DNA of 64,000 nt from Daldinia sp. FL1419. Taxonomy: Eukaryota; Ascomycota; Sordariomycetes; Xylariales; Hypoxylaceae. A program made the translations under genes and the position numbers. Location: the NCBI GenBank assembly GCA_025201765.1, contig MU623340.1:124001-188000 (forward strand), written 5' to 3'. The stretch's first letter is position 1. Every line of letters begins with the position of its first letter. Shown here one piece after another: positions 34,811 to 47,087 of this stretch. The notes under the pieces were generated by a model that was not told the DNA's origin, made no database searches, and was given only the letters and a program-made list of their open reading frames with translations.

Positions 34811-37225
34811 CTAACTCCCTCTCGTCTCCTCTGCCCTCTTAGTCTTAGTATGCGAAGAAGAATGACTCGTAGAATGAGAAGTGGAATGAGAAGTGGAATG
34901 AGACGTGGAATGAGAAGTAGATTTCCTCGTAGACGAATGGGAAGTCGAGGAGGACTTGCTAGTCGATTTCTTGGTCGTTTTGCTGCTACTGCTACTACTA
35001 CTGCTACTACTTTTCGTCCCCGTCTTAGTTGAAGTTGTTGATACCGGGGGTGGTGTCACTGATGTTGAGGGCGGAGTGGTGGAAGATGGTGGTGATGATG
35101 AAGTAGGAGAAGCACTGGTGCTGGTAGGAGGTAGCGAAGTCACTGGAGGGGATGGAGATGGGTCGCTTGCCTGGCATCCTGATCCAAAAGCTGCTTGGCA
35201 GCCCTCGCCGCAGTAGTCTATAGTTGAGCCGCACCAGCCGTGTCTACAGTTTGTATCAAGTTAGTAAACCGGCTTGGAAAAATTAACTTGTTCATATTCA
35301 TATCTCATAGCATAAATCTTTGGAGGCGTACAGTGCCCATCATAGGCTGCCCCTAACATAAACACCGTCAAAAAGAGCATTTATATGAGAACTACACTGA
35401 CTCTGAACAGCAGTTTCCAAACTCTGATCCATCGCAAGTGAATCCGTCACCGCAATTTCCCTCAATCGATACTTCAAGCGTTCCGGTAGGGGCGGGTCCT
35501 GATCTCGTGGTGGTCAGGGGGTCATCAGGGGTTCCGGGCCCGTTTGGGAGCGGGAGACTAGTCGGGAGTTGCGAGTCCGCCGAGGAGCAGGTTCCGAATT
35601 CCGGGCGACAGTTGGAGCCGCAATAATCGATGGAGCCACCGCACCATTTATTAGCCGAACAACCTAGTGGCATGGATTAAACTTATACTCAAGGCTACTG
35701 CCAGGGTATACATACAATTTCCATATTCAGAGCCGGCACAGGTTATCCCGTCACCGCATCGGCCGTCTTCGCTAACCTTCAACGTGCTAGTAGGCTTGCT
35801 TGGGCCGGTGGTGGTGGCCGTAGGGGGAGCGGTGGGGGTCAGACAAGACCAAGTGCCAGTTGGGGCGCGGATGGTGAAGCTATACTCGGGAACCTCACCA
35901 GAGCCAGCCCGATACCAATTCTCAGGGGGGTCACCTAAGCATTGCCCTACAGTAACAGACCGATAGCCGTGGCTAAAGAGCGATTCGAGAAGGTAATCTG
36001 TGAGGTTATAGACAGTTTGGTAGTGAATATCGTGCTCGATCTCGAGATAGCTATCCTCGCACGGGCTAGATCCATCAACTGCATCGTCCCAAATGTCCTT
36101 GCTGGTCTGAATCTCGTTTACGTCGTCGTGAAGATACCCTTCCGTGTCTAGATCAAAGTATATAACGTGATATCCGAGGTTAGCTAATTGGGTTTGGCAA
36201 GCAGCGGGACAAATAGAATAGGGCGGCCTATCTAAAATCAGCACAAGTCTCTTTCCCCTAAAGGTAGAACAAGAGCAGACCTCATATAGGTAGGGAAATA
36301 ACCGAGGATGTCGTTGAAAGCAATCTCGTTCCAAATCATCTGGTTTTTGAACTGAGTTGTAGTTAACTGGCTGAAGTTTTCGTGTGACCAAGTATGGCTT
36401 GCAATCTGATGGCCCTCGGCAGCCATTCGCTACGATTTAGTTAGTATTCTCCTTTAAACATCATAGGCGAAACGTTTTACTTGGATGACGGAAGCCCATG
36501 GTAAGTCTGGGTCATTAATTTTCCCCTTGCCGATATTGTTACCGGTGATAAAAAAGGTAGCTTTTGCTTCGTATTTCTTCGCCCTCGTTAGCATAATCCC
36601 CGAGATATCGTAGGAACCCCAGAACACATACGGCAAACTTATCGAGGAGGTCGTTAGTATACTCGTATGGGCCGTCATCGAAGGTTACGGCGATGTCGCC
36701 TTTGTTGACGCAGTCATAAATGCCCACGCCGCCATATCGCACCTTTCCTACTTTCGGGCGTGCAATAGTCGATGTGTCCACGCCGTCAGGTTTTTGGTTA
36801 CCATCACACGCCGGTCCGTAGTTGATTTGGCAGTCGGGAGAAGTACAGTATTCTTCTCCTGTACCACACCAGCTTGATCCGGTCAGCACATAATCGAGAT
36901 ATCATAAAAAATAAACTAACCCTTCAGCCGAGCAACATTGGCTAGCCGCGCAGCTACCGCGACCTGCACCGCATCGCCCATTGTTCCTCTGTCGTGGCTC
37001 AAGTTCGCCTCGCTCCCCGAGCTCCCCTCCATCTTGAGCCCCTAGCATTTCTGCTCTCCGCATGGCGCGCGCCTGGCTGTCCCATCTCCTCTCCCTCTTG
37101 AACTCGGACAGAAACCTTCGAGCACCGGCAAGCTTAGGTAGGCCATGGCTAGCATCGTTTGGATCAGCATGGGCGGTTGTCTGGCCGGCGCAAGCCGCCA
37201 AGATTAAGGCATTCCACCAACGCAT
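34811..37225 (-). CDS. Secreted chitin deacetylase, CE4 with three CBM18 chitin-binding modules (7 exons, 665 aa)
   Basis: Inferred exons: 36921-37225, 36632-36872, 36481-36576, 36281-36429, 35716-36227, 35402-35663 and 34811-35243. Order: signal peptide (1-20), an Arg-rich spacer that may be a propeptide, CBM18 (about 83-122), the CE4 NodB domain (about 155-350), a Thr/Pro linker, two more CBM18 modules (about 418-460 and 504-548), and a Ser/Thr tail with HSTS repeats. CE4 motifs are intact: TFDDGP (165-170) with the catalytic and metal-binding Asp pair, HTWSH (226-230) with the metal His pair, and RPPY (264-267). The CBM18 modules show the hevein cysteine pattern, such as CCSANKWCGGSIDYCGSNC. 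The enzyme converts cell-wall chitin to chitosan; chitin-binding modules at both ends should tether it to wall chitin. No GPI-anchor hydrophobic tail is seen. Confidence 0.92.
34858..34925. repeat. 12-bp minisatellite inside the chitin deacetylase tail
   Basis: Tandem units close to GAATGAGAAGTG on the plus strand encode the HSTS repeats on the coding strand. Copies differ by single bases. Unit number may vary between strains, as in other cell-wall protein repeats. Confidence 0.75.
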
Positions 37226-39673
37226 CGTAATATATGCGGTGTAGTCCCGATATACGAAACGAATGTTAGGGCAGCGTCCAACGAATCCTCAACCCACGAG
37301 AGTTCCCAGAGCCCAAAAAAATCAAGATAACAGGACTTGGAATCCAATTATCTTAATAGATCTCCGGCCAAGGCATCGGATGGCACAGGGGTTGCATTTT
37401 TAGTATAAGAGCCACGCGTACTCGAAGATCGCGAGAGGCGACAGACGGGAAAACAGCTGTAAGAAAAACACATGGTTCCCGGATCGGAGCTTGGTCAACC
37501 CTGTGAGGAGCATTGTATATATACCCGGATGCTACCTTGGCAGCAGAGCACCTGCATTAACGAGCCACTCATATAAGAGGCATTGCAGGAGTGCCCATAT
37601 CGAGCTGCGTTGCAGCCGTCATGGCGTCTTTGGAAGGGCTAGACTGGCCAGGTGCTAGTCTCATTGCGACAGCGCGAACACGAGGTTGGAAAAGTTTCCT
37701 TACCATGCGTTGCTGATGCTGCAAATTTAATCGAATATTTACGAGAGCATACTACATTGGCATCCATGATGAATTTCCCAAAATGAGCGGTCCTCTATTT
37801 CCATGCCGCAAATCCGAGGTATATAGAAGAGGAGATTACCACAGTAGATGGTTGGCTTTGCTTAGGAGACAACATCTTGGGTACCCGTGTTTGTCGATTC
37901 ACGTCAAGGAGGCTCACGTAAAGCCTCAACTCTTCCAGTGTCAAGGTATCGGCCGGGAGTTATTCGGTTGAAGAGAGGATCTCCATGATCGGCTCTTTTG
38001 CTAATAGAAATAGGTTAAGAATGACTCGTCATCTTTCCCCAGATGGTCGGCAAAGCGAGAGGGCGTCTATCTGGGCGCTTTGTGTGGGGATCGTAAACGC
38101 GTCCCTGGATAGAAAGCGACGTTGGAATGGAATTCCTTCGGTCCACCAAGGCTCGCCTCATTAGTCCAGCCCTTCACCCACTAGAAGGTTGAACAGTGAC
38201 GGGGGGTGGATTGGAGAATGGGTATATTATATTAATTTGAAAATATCCTAAAAGCAACCTACCATCTACCCTGCATTGCATCACTTCTGTTCCAGAACTA
38301 CCCTCCAACTCCCTGGTACCACTAGCCGCAAAACTTTTCAAGCGAAAACTCGCGTTTAAGAGAAGAATATGGGCGGGAAAAAAATAAATTAATTGGGATG
38401 GATTGTTACTTTGTGGTATCCCTCGAAGGCATCTACCAAACCCGCGTGTTGACATCCGTAGACGTTTCTATCCATAGCCGGAATGGCGCAACTCGGATAC
38501 CGGGCAGACAAGTAGATCATTCAAAAGGATGACGAGTCTCGGTAACTTCGCTCCGCAATAGTCGGATGATATAACAAAATGTCCTCAAGCTGTATATTTC
38601 CTTTTAGATTTTGTAACGTAATGGAGAAACGTGCCATCGTCACTCCTGGGTTATGTGGTGGAAGCGTGGGTGTTGTTGGTAAGTTTCTTGATTGATTGAA
38701 TAACTTGGAGCGTCTTTTTTCTTTTTACTTTTTACTTTTCCCGGTCGTTATTTTTAGAGGCAGGTACATATTGTACCTAAGTACGTAGATAGCTACTGCT
38801 TCTTTCAACGCACCTTCTTTTACACCTCGATTACCTCATTTAGATACCAAGTACATTCTTCGGGCTGCTAACGCCCCTTTAAAAAGGGGTTAAGGGGGTA
38901 TAAGCATGACTCTCTCCCAGACTCCTTTTTTAAGGTCTTGCCGTTAGGACAATACAATTCAGCTTAACTACTTGTAAATCTTAACTCTAAGGTCCGAGGA
39001 GATAGTTGTTTGAGTACTCCGGGTATGAACGTCATGCTTAGATCGTATCCTAGATCGTATCCTAGATCGTATCTTATAGCCTAGGAATCAAGGTAGTCTC
39101 TTAATTTGACTTCTACGTATCCCTATCAGAACTGTAAGCATATCCTCATCGCATTATATATATGCACTTGTGCACCTCCTAGAATTATAGACAAGTAGGT
39201 ACCGAGGTATATGTAGGTATAAGCTTGACATGCTGGAAATAATATTTCATAGCCCCTTTAAACCCTGTCGATAGTCAGTGTTGCTATCCAATAGTAAACG
39301 ATTGCACAAGTGCAAGTGTGGTGCGAGCACGATATGTGAATTCATCAAGCTGCCAAATAACAATCACCGGGTAACTATTAGTACTTAATATGCCTACCTT
39401 AGGTGGAAAGATACCTACATCACACATCGTGCCCAGTATTGCCACCGAGGTTGTGAGCGCCTTGATAACTACCTGGAAACCTGGCAAATGATATTTTAAT
39501 CATGTAGTTGCTTGCCTCCCATCTAGGCACCTGTCTCAGGTTGCTCTTGTCTTTGCTTTCATAAGGGTCTCGTATGTATATAATCCCATGCCATCCTACC
39601 TACATTCCTCAATCATTTTCTTCATCAACAGCCTCTACATCATCAACAAAGCTACTACCTTGATTCTATCGCC
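37226..39673. other. Divergent spacer between chitin deacetylase and the gag-like gene
   Basis: About 2.4 kb with only short frames of no recognisable family. A 12-bp unit (TAGATCGTATCC) is repeated three times at 39040-39075. Confidence 0.55.
39040..39075. repeat. 12-bp tandem repeat, three units
   Basis: Three head-to-tail copies of TAGATCGTATCC, the last imperfect, about 600 bases upstream of the gag-like gene. Confidence 0.8.
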
Positions 39674-40648
39674 ATGGCTGAGCCCATGGGCCAAGGCGCT
39701 GGTGGCCTTCCCAGCTCATCGGCTGGTAACACCGTTACCGGAAAGACTCGAGCAAAGTCTCGGCGCATGTCAAAGACTTCTCGAGTCGCCAAAGCCAACA
39801 AGGCCTCTCGGAAACGAATCGATCCAGCCGTGTTTTTAGACGCTGAAGTCCAAGAGTACTCTAAGCAGTCCGCCGGCTTGAACGACGTCCTCTCGAAACT
39901 GGGATGTTTCATGAAGTCACTAGCAGAATCAGTCCCCGCTACACAGACCACTCATTCTATCCCCGAAACTTCATCGGTATTGCAGCTCAGACGGGAAGAT
40001 ATCGGCCGATTCAACCCCAGCTATCCTGACTCAGACGATATCGGTATGGTAATTGAGAAGAACCGCGATATCATTTTCACAGATGTCCATCGTTTCGTCG
40101 AGCGCATCCAGGCCTTGTTGGATGACCCCGTCGCCCACGAAGCTAGCAAGCGACAGCTATCATTTTTGTTTGACGTCTTGTTGGACGGCTCGGCAGCTAT
40201 GTGGTGGGGTTACGAACTGTCTCAGAGCCATCGAGCGGAGCTCCGACGAGGTGGTATATGTGACATGTTATCAGCCTTGGAAAGTCGATTCGCAATCCGC
40301 CGGGGGAAAACATCATGGGGATACTTTGTTGACCTTGACATGTGCGATATCGAGACTGAGATGGACTCGTTGGTGCGATTCTTTCAACTGGAGCTGAGAT
40401 ACGGGAGAGAAATACATAAACTAAAGGCCGACTACTCTAATTGGCGCGAAGTTCTAATCGATGCCGTGAAAAAGGTGGACTCCTATGTCGCCAGGTGCTT
40501 GCCTGACCCGGAGCGTGTGGAATCACTCCAAGAGTTTATGAAAATCATAGAAGAATATAATTCTGAATTCAAGGAGGATGGCAGCGGAGAGTACTTCGAC
40601 AACCTTGCCAAACGAATTAAGCGAGACAAAGAGGTAACCAAAGTTTGA
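39674..40648 (+). CDS. Orphan retrotransposon gag-like protein (324 aa, no intron)
   Basis: Intronless frame with ATG at 39674 in good context (CGCCATGG). The N-terminus is basic and Ser-rich with possible nuclear signals (KTRAKSRRMSK, KASRKR). From about residue 110 the sequence resembles the capsid region of fungal Ty3/Gypsy-type gag proteins: RFNPSYPDSDD, then an FVERIQALLDDP helix, LLDGSAAMWWGYELS and MLSALESRFA, matching the usual pattern of A-x-x-W-W-x-x-L followed by an aromatic- and ALE-RF-containing helix. No zinc knuckle, protease, reverse transcriptase or integrase is found next to it, and I see no flanking LTRs. It could be a domesticated gag gene or a solitary remnant; the intact frame and ordinary base composition favour a maintained gene, but the function is unknown. 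Confidence 0.7.
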   Translation: MAEPMGQGAGGLPSSSAGNTVTGKTRAKSRRMSKTSRVAKANKASRKRIDPAVFLDAEVQEYSKQSAGLNDVLSKLGCFMKSLAESVPATQTTHSIPETSSVLQLRREDIGRFNPSYPDSDDIGMVIEKNRDIIFTDVHRFVERIQALLDDPVAHEASKRQLSFLFDVLLDGSAAMWWGYELSQSHRAELRRGGICDMLSALESRFAIRRGKTSWGYFVDLDMCDIETEMDSLVRFFQLELRYGREIHKLKADYSNWREVLIDAVKKVDSYVARCLPDPERVESLQEFMKIIEEYNSEFKEDGSGEYFDNLAKRIKRDKEVTKV

Positions 40649-41729
40649 GTAACGAACTCAGAGTCTACCACGCGACACTCAGCTACGGAAACTTCATCTC
40701 ACAACCAGAGCGCGTCTTTTAGCTAGTTCATGTTAGGGGATAATGGCGCCGTAAAACATGAGAGATTCGAGCACTGCCATACAAAAGTTTAAGGAGGGGC
40801 CTACTAAGACTGGGAGCCTAGGAATATCTCACGGAAGCAGAGGCTACTTACCTTGTACCTAGTGTTGGATAGATCTTGACAAATAAATACTTCTCCCACC
40901 ACATTGTACCCTATCGGTCTTCACGTACTCGGATGATAAAGCATATCTCTTGATTTACATGTAATGTGCCTTCATGTACAGGCTTTGAAATTATTAATTA
41001 CTTTAGACAACTTCATTATGTGAGCAGAAATCGAAAATTTAAGAGTAAACTGTTCATGTGTAGGTAGGTGCCTATTTAAACCCCTCGGAAGTTAACGCAG
41101 ACGATGTACCTCAGAGTTAGTCGGAAGCGTTACTGGGAGTGTTTTTGCTCACTTACTGGTAGAAAGTAACGTCCTGCGACGACACACTTATCTACCATTT
41201 TTATGTGGTGCGATGCTATTTAGATAGAACAGAATAAGTTTAAACATACTTAGATACTTGTATACTCTATCGTGGGTCGGAATCCCATACCCAATCACTG
41301 AGAGAGGAATGAATCCGTATGGTTTGAGTTTGTAGCTCTTGAGATACTCGCTAGGGTTGAGCGTCCCACCGCGACGAGAGGCTATTCTTTCTTCACCGAG
41401 CCCGCCTGAATAGATCCCCAAGGTAAGTGAAGTGCGAATGTATCTGTCTTACAATAGGGTATATCAAGTATAGTATCAAGCCACCATCTTAATCCTCATA
41501 CTGAGCCAGACCACCAAATTCACACATTCCCACTACACACCAAAGATGAACATAATTATGTATATTTCATAGGCAAACAGAAGTTTTATACAGATCACAT
41601 CATACATCCTGCATTGTTCATAGCATAACAGTCGTCCCGAAGAAGATACATAATCCTCTTCCTTCATTTCGATTCCCACGTGTAGGTAGACGTAGTAGCG
41701 TAGCACATGTTTAAAATAAAAGAGAAGTT
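40649..41729. other. Convergent 3' spacer, no gene seen
   Basis: Spacer between the gag-like gene and Sec12. No gene, long repeat or LTR-like structure recognised. Confidence 0.55.
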
Positions 41730-43619
41730 TTATAATGCCTCTCCGACTATATTTCCAATGGCCCCGCCAATCTCACCGAAAAGCACGCCTTTAAAGATAG
41801 ACTCGCCCATATCCTCAAACCAATGGCCCGTCTTCTTCAAGCGCTCTTTCCAGAGGTGCTGTTCGTGGGGACTTAAGTTTTCCCACGATGTGGCGGGGCC
41901 GTGGACCTCTTCGTCGTGGATACCAACGTGCAGAGGGTGCAGGCCATGGGGGTCCGCTTCCCCGGTTTCGTCATGTCGAATCACGAGCGCCTGGGTATGA
42001 TGTGCGTTAGCGTCCGACAGCAGATCTTTAATCGACTTCTCGTTAGTCGCAGGGACTTTGCGCAACGGTTCTATCCACGACGTAGGAAGATAAGGTCTAA
42101 TCCCGAGGACAGGGTTGCCTATGTCTTTGGCCTCGAGGAAAACCTGCCCGATTAATGCGAGCAGAACTATCACAACTGCAAAAAGCGTAATTGGCGTGAC
42201 CGGCGATTCGCCTTTGGATTTCAGCGCGACTACGTAGCGCGACGGGCTCGGAGGTCCCCCCTTTCTTTTAGCCACAGACTTATCAACGTGCTTTTTAAGC
42301 GGTATGCTGTGGACTACTGTCGTGAACCCGACGCCGACACTAGCTAGCTTGACAGTAAGTTCGGTGCTGCCTTTCGATGAAGATTTCGGCGGCGAAAACG
42401 GGGAAAACGAGAGGCCGGTTATATTTGACGGGTGTACACCTTTCAGTACTTGGAATGGCGCCAGGTCAGCTAGGAGGTTTACCTTAGCTGCAGATTTATG
42501 TTCCAATGTGAAGAGCGATATTGAAGCATCGTTCCCAGCAACTGCGACTACGAATTGGGTCTCGCCTGTTTCATCCGTCGGAGCCGAGGCCGGCGACAAA
42601 TTCCTCACTGCGAGACCCGTAGCCTTAGAAACACCCTTTGGAAGTCTGGCCTTAATCGCCAATCGAGCATTGTCTTGCTCTTTGGCGGGTAGGCGGTAAC
42701 CATGCAGCGCAACTCCCTGGGAGCTAGGCTTATTGACCACTGTGATCAAAAAGCCAGGCGTCAGGTAGCGCAGAGATTTGAATGATGCCCTAGCTGTGGC
42801 ACCTTCATCTGGGGTAATGGTATATACGCATTTAGGCCCCGATATTTCCTCCTTGGATACTTCAACGGTGAATATTTCGTGATCGTCGCAGTATGCCAAT
42901 TGGTATGTGTCGGGACCCGTTTGGACGACATCTAAGTCCATCGCTTCTTTAGGGATATCCAGCCTACCCCTCGGTTTCCACCTCCCGCCTCCTTCACATG
43001 GTACATCGAAAAGCGCGATCTCTGGTTGCTTGGACAGCCCTGTGGCGGCGGCACCTAATTGTGGGAGTTGTTCGTACGGGTGGGACAATCGGAGGAGTCT
43101 TTGGTAGGCGCTTGTATCCTTATGCACGAACAGCGCTTCGCGCGCGACTTCGGAAATGGAAACCCCTACACCGCTAGTCTTGGCTGATTTAGCGGGCTGG
43201 TTGATACCGAAAACACGAAAGTGGTCATTCTTCCCCTTCTTAATCTCCTCCGGGCTAGAATTGACACCGGCAAATACGGTCAAAGACCCGTCTCTTCGAG
43301 GACCTGTGGCAAGCGTGGTGACATTGTCTTCGGTTTTGCTGAGTTCGAGTTCGGCGACTTCCGAGAGCTCTTCCGGGTTAGAGGCGTCGAGAACGGTCTA
43401 AATAGGTCCCCTGGTTAAACCATCGAAAATAACCTCGAAATATAAAAAAAAGCTAGAGCGTGATGGTGTGTGACTCCTTACTATTTTATTCCCCACGCCA
43501 TTTCGTCCTGGACCGCCGCCTCCTGCGACGATGAGCTGGTTGGGATCTGTCGGGTCGAAGTCGCAAGAATAGAGAGGATAAGTGAGGGTGATCTTCGCGG
43601 TAGGGATACGCTTCGCCAT
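41730..43619 (-). CDS. sec12: Sec12-type guanine nucleotide exchange factor for Sar1 (2 exons, 601 aa)
   Basis: Exons 43482-43619 and 41730-43397. The start (MAKRIPTAKITLTYPLYSCD) and the glycine-rich segment GGGGPGRNGVGNKI at residues 33-46 match the first blade and potassium-binding K loop of Sec12, the part that contacts Sar1. A seven-bladed WD40-like propeller occupies about residues 1-430. A single transmembrane segment follows at about 449-469 (TLFAVVIVLLALIGQVFLEA), then a lumenal C-terminal region of about 130 residues. Sec12 sits in the ER membrane and loads Sar1 with GTP to start COPII coat assembly. The lumenal tail ends in a Gly-rich amphipathic segment (FKGVLFGEIGGAIGNIVGEAL). 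The gene for its substrate, Sar1, is in this window at 51441-52413. Confidence 0.9.
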
Positions 43620-44733
43620 TGTCGCAGCGATGTTTGATTATATTGATCGAAGTAAATAGACTCCTTTGGTTACCTCGGCGAACTAGACAACATATTTAAA
43701 TGGACATCGTGATAGAGAATAATTTGGTTATAGGTTTTTATTTATTTGGATGTGTAAAGTAGGTATGTTAAGTGTGCAGTTTTTGTTGTCATTTGGCTAC
43801 GATGACGATGACGATGACGAAAGGGTTTGTCTTTTAGTCTTTTTAAAAAGCAAGGCAAGGCCACAATTGCATCTACTCGATGGGGCGCCCGGGCAATTGG
43901 GTGTTAAGTACGGTTGACCATAGCTGCCTCCAACCAGCTGGCTGGTCCCTTTCTTTTAGCGGCTCTTGCCGCTACAGTATTGTACAGCTGCAGCCCTGTT
44001 ACATACTATGTATGTAGTAGAGAGAAGCTGCGACCGCAAACAAAGTTCTGCCACGTTTTAAACCCTGTCATCTGCCAGCTTAACTAGTCGGTACGTACTG
44101 ATAGATTTGATTCGACTTCCAGTTGAACTTTGGGCTCATCAACCTTATATAATCTTCACCTTAGGTGAGTAAGTACTAACCTATTCGTATTTAATTCGTC
44201 CAATTAATAGTATAGTCCGAATCTACCCTTCTAAATATTTGCTTGGTTTTGTGGCCAGGTGGCTTATTTGCGTTCGTATCGTCATCGTCTTTCTCCTTAA
44301 CTACACGAAGTAAATACCTAAGAAACCCGTCATAATACCTAAATATTTAAAAGGTCTCGGAGTTACACGCACAACACATGAGATTGTTGGAATCGGTATA
44401 CACCAAACAACTGACCTATCTAACTTGGCCTTACTAGATAACTCCGTTAATCCTCTCACTGTATACCTCCTGGGTTAGTTAGTAGGTAAGTATATGCATT
44501 AAGGAACTCGGCGTTTACTATGGTATAGACTAAACTTAGTACCCTTTTAGCGATAGGCGTCGTATCTATAATATTGGATGTGAATTGCCAACACTCCTTC
44601 TAAAAGACATACTAATCTTTCTCATAAAACATACCTACTAACTTCGAATCATGAATCCGAAGCAGTAGGGAGGACAATACTAACACACTTTTCCCCTGCT
44701 GGTCGACTCTAACATACGCAATCCTTCCGTCTT
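43620..44733. promoter_or_regulatory. Sec12 upstream region, no other gene seen
   Basis: Spacer between Sec12 and the dioxygenase, both on the minus strand. A GATGAC hexamer run lies at 43799-43822. No other gene. Confidence 0.5.
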
Positions 44734-45713
44734 TTACGCTTCACTCAGCGCAAAATCATACTCCACAGTCCAGCAAGCCTTCTTGTCCCCCTCGCGAGGC
44801 TTAAAAGTCACAAACAACTCATCCTTAACGGCAAATGCCGTGTCGTCCTTGATGTGTATGTCATCACGGTCGAACACCTGCGTGGTTAGAGCTCGGAACC
44901 CCGGCGCCGTCACTACAAAGTGTATATGTGCGGGCCGGTATGGGTGGCGGTCTAGCAGCTCTAGTACTCGGCCTACGGGACCGTCCAACGGCACCGCGTA
45001 CGAAGACGGACGCACGCAGTATAGCGCATAACGACCTAACTCGTCTGTCTGGAAGCGTCCCCGTAGATTCATGTATGGCTGTTCTGGGTCCTGGTGTTCA
45101 TACAAGCCGTTTGGCCCTGCTAGCCAGATGTCCACAACGGCGCCCGGCACCGGCTTCCCCGTTGATGTGCTTACAACCCGCCCCGACAGGTATGCTAGCC
45201 ATCTCTCTGCTTGTAGGTACCAGGGCGAGTCTGGCGCTGCGTATATAATGCTACTGTCGTTGGGTAGGAGCGGCGCGTTTGGTCGATAGAAGGGTCCGAG
45301 GATGGCTGAGGGTGTAGCTGTCCCGAATTTGCCGCCATCGAAAATAAGTTTGGATGTGATTTCGTCTACAAGAGATTCTAGGCCGAGTATATCACATAGA
45401 ATACCGGTCTCATTACGTGTATCGGTGGAAGTGCGGCCTGCTTCATTTATCTACAGCAATACGTCAGCAATCTTCCAGGGGTTTAGGCGTTGAGTCGTCC
45501 TACTAATTCGATCCCGGCCATCAACTCTGCGGTTGTCAAGTCCACGTCCCGAGCAAAGTCATGCAAATGCTGCAGTAATTTTGGCATAATCTCCTTTAGA
45601 CGAGGAAGGGCTTTTGGACCCGTGGCGGCAATAACATTATCCGTGAATTGCGAGTTGTATTTTACTTTCGTAGTGGTCCCATTCCTTTCGTCTTCCTTCT
45701 CGATAAGCATCAT
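44734..45713 (-). CDS. Intradiol ring-cleavage dioxygenase, catechol/hydroxyquinol 1,2-dioxygenase type (2 exons, 308 aa)
   Basis: Exons 45504-45713 and 44734-45450; splicing gives GIELINEAGRTSTDTRNE, the usual family pattern. An N-terminal dimerisation domain (about 1-115) precedes the beta-sandwich catalytic domain. The non-heme Fe(III) ligands can be placed by spacing against catechol 1,2-dioxygenase: Tyr187 (GLYEHQ), Tyr221 (PSSYAVP), His245 and His247 (RPAHIHF). The conserved ILGPFYRPNAP segment is present. The enzyme opens catechol or hydroxyquinol between the hydroxyls, giving cis,cis-muconate or maleylacetate, in degradation of lignin-derived and other aromatics. There is no signal peptide, so it is intracellular. 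No other aromatic-pathway gene is nearby, and substrate cannot be assigned from the residues alone. Confidence 0.92.
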
Positions 45714-47087
45714 ATTGCAGCACAGCTAAGCCCTCCTTATTAGGCTAACAGCTATTCAATGAGTACGTGACAACTATTTCTTGGTATGTTAACCATATAC
45801 TTAGCCCAATAAACTTGTTGTAGTTACTTAACGAATCTTTAGGGTTAATCGTGGTGGAGTGGGCTCGAAAAGGGTAGACCTGGATTGTTCCGAGTATATT
45901 TCGTTTACTGCCCACGGATGAGGTCTTTCTATCTACGAATCAATGCTCCCATTATATACCAAGGACAAAACAACGCCCAAGTACAACTATACGCGTATAC
46001 GTCGAACGAAGCTACACAATGGTAGTGCCTCTCTGGGAGTTGAAACCGGCAATAATACCTAGTAACGTGGTTATCCCCCACTCTCAATTTCTTTTTCTTT
46101 TTCTTTTTTCTTTTTTTCCACATTGGCGAGCTAACAGCAAGCACCCGTCATATGTCAGACTCGGATTCCACAGAGCGGATGGCCGCCTATATCTGAGCAC
46201 AAATCGCTAGGCATGTTTGAGTGCAGTGAGCAGATTAGGCCAGAGATCGAAGGCGTAACAACTAACGGGGGCCAACCTAGATAGCTGCATCCCGCGCGGA
46301 ACTAACAGCTATCTTTGGCGTTGCTGTACCGTGATATCAGTAAATTGCTCATGTGGGCGGTTGAATGCCCCGCTAGCCATGCCGCAGCCCCCGGCCTGCC
46401 TAGACGGCATCGTCTTTCCGTGAAAAAAGAGGCTTTTTATATTGCTATAGTTAGTTAGTGTTTCTCTATTGTCTTATACTGTATCTGCGGCATAGGGCAT
46501 AAAGGCACGGGACGTGGCTACCAGGAGCGCCTTACGTTATAAACATGTATAATGCTGCTCGGCTCTTTTGATACGGCCGGCCGGCAGAGCCGTTGGCGGT
46601 GGCTCCAAGCCTCTGAGACACGATCTAGCTACCTATTTGGCCAGAGGTAATCTCCGGACCGCATAATATAACCACGATCGACGAGGTATTCAGGGCGGAT
46701 AGTAGTCCGGCAACATATCACTGATGATCGTCTCATGCTTCTTGCCCCTTATACTAAAAACCCTCTCATTAGGTAACTCCAAGACATACATGAGTAACAC
46801 CGAGGTTTCAGTAAGTATGCGATCATGCATGAGAAGGGATGAGGGGGCCAAGCTGCTTATAATATTCCAACAACCCCAACTCCTTATATCCAATAGACAA
46901 CCTCAGCCAAATCTAACTAATGCTAATTACCTAGGATAGCCACACTCCCTTCGCTTCTTTCTACCCGGCCTGGGGAATCATCCACCAACTCCTACCTATG
47001 TATACATACCCTTACACACCTCACGCTTACCCGAGGAGTAGATTAAAAACAAAAACAAAAGCAAATGCAGTTTTTCTCAGCATCTTT
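45714..47087. promoter_or_regulatory. Dioxygenase upstream region, no other gene seen
   Basis: About 1.4 kb between the dioxygenase start and the lipase 3' end. A pyrimidine-rich TTTCTTTTTC run sits at 46088-46120. No supported gene. Confidence 0.5.

Noticed and set aside
34508..35032. Plus-strand frame of 174 codons with many Met/Arg repeats
   Set aside because: It runs antisense to the chitin deacetylase tail; the repeats are the reverse reading of the HSTS minisatellite. No start context or family.
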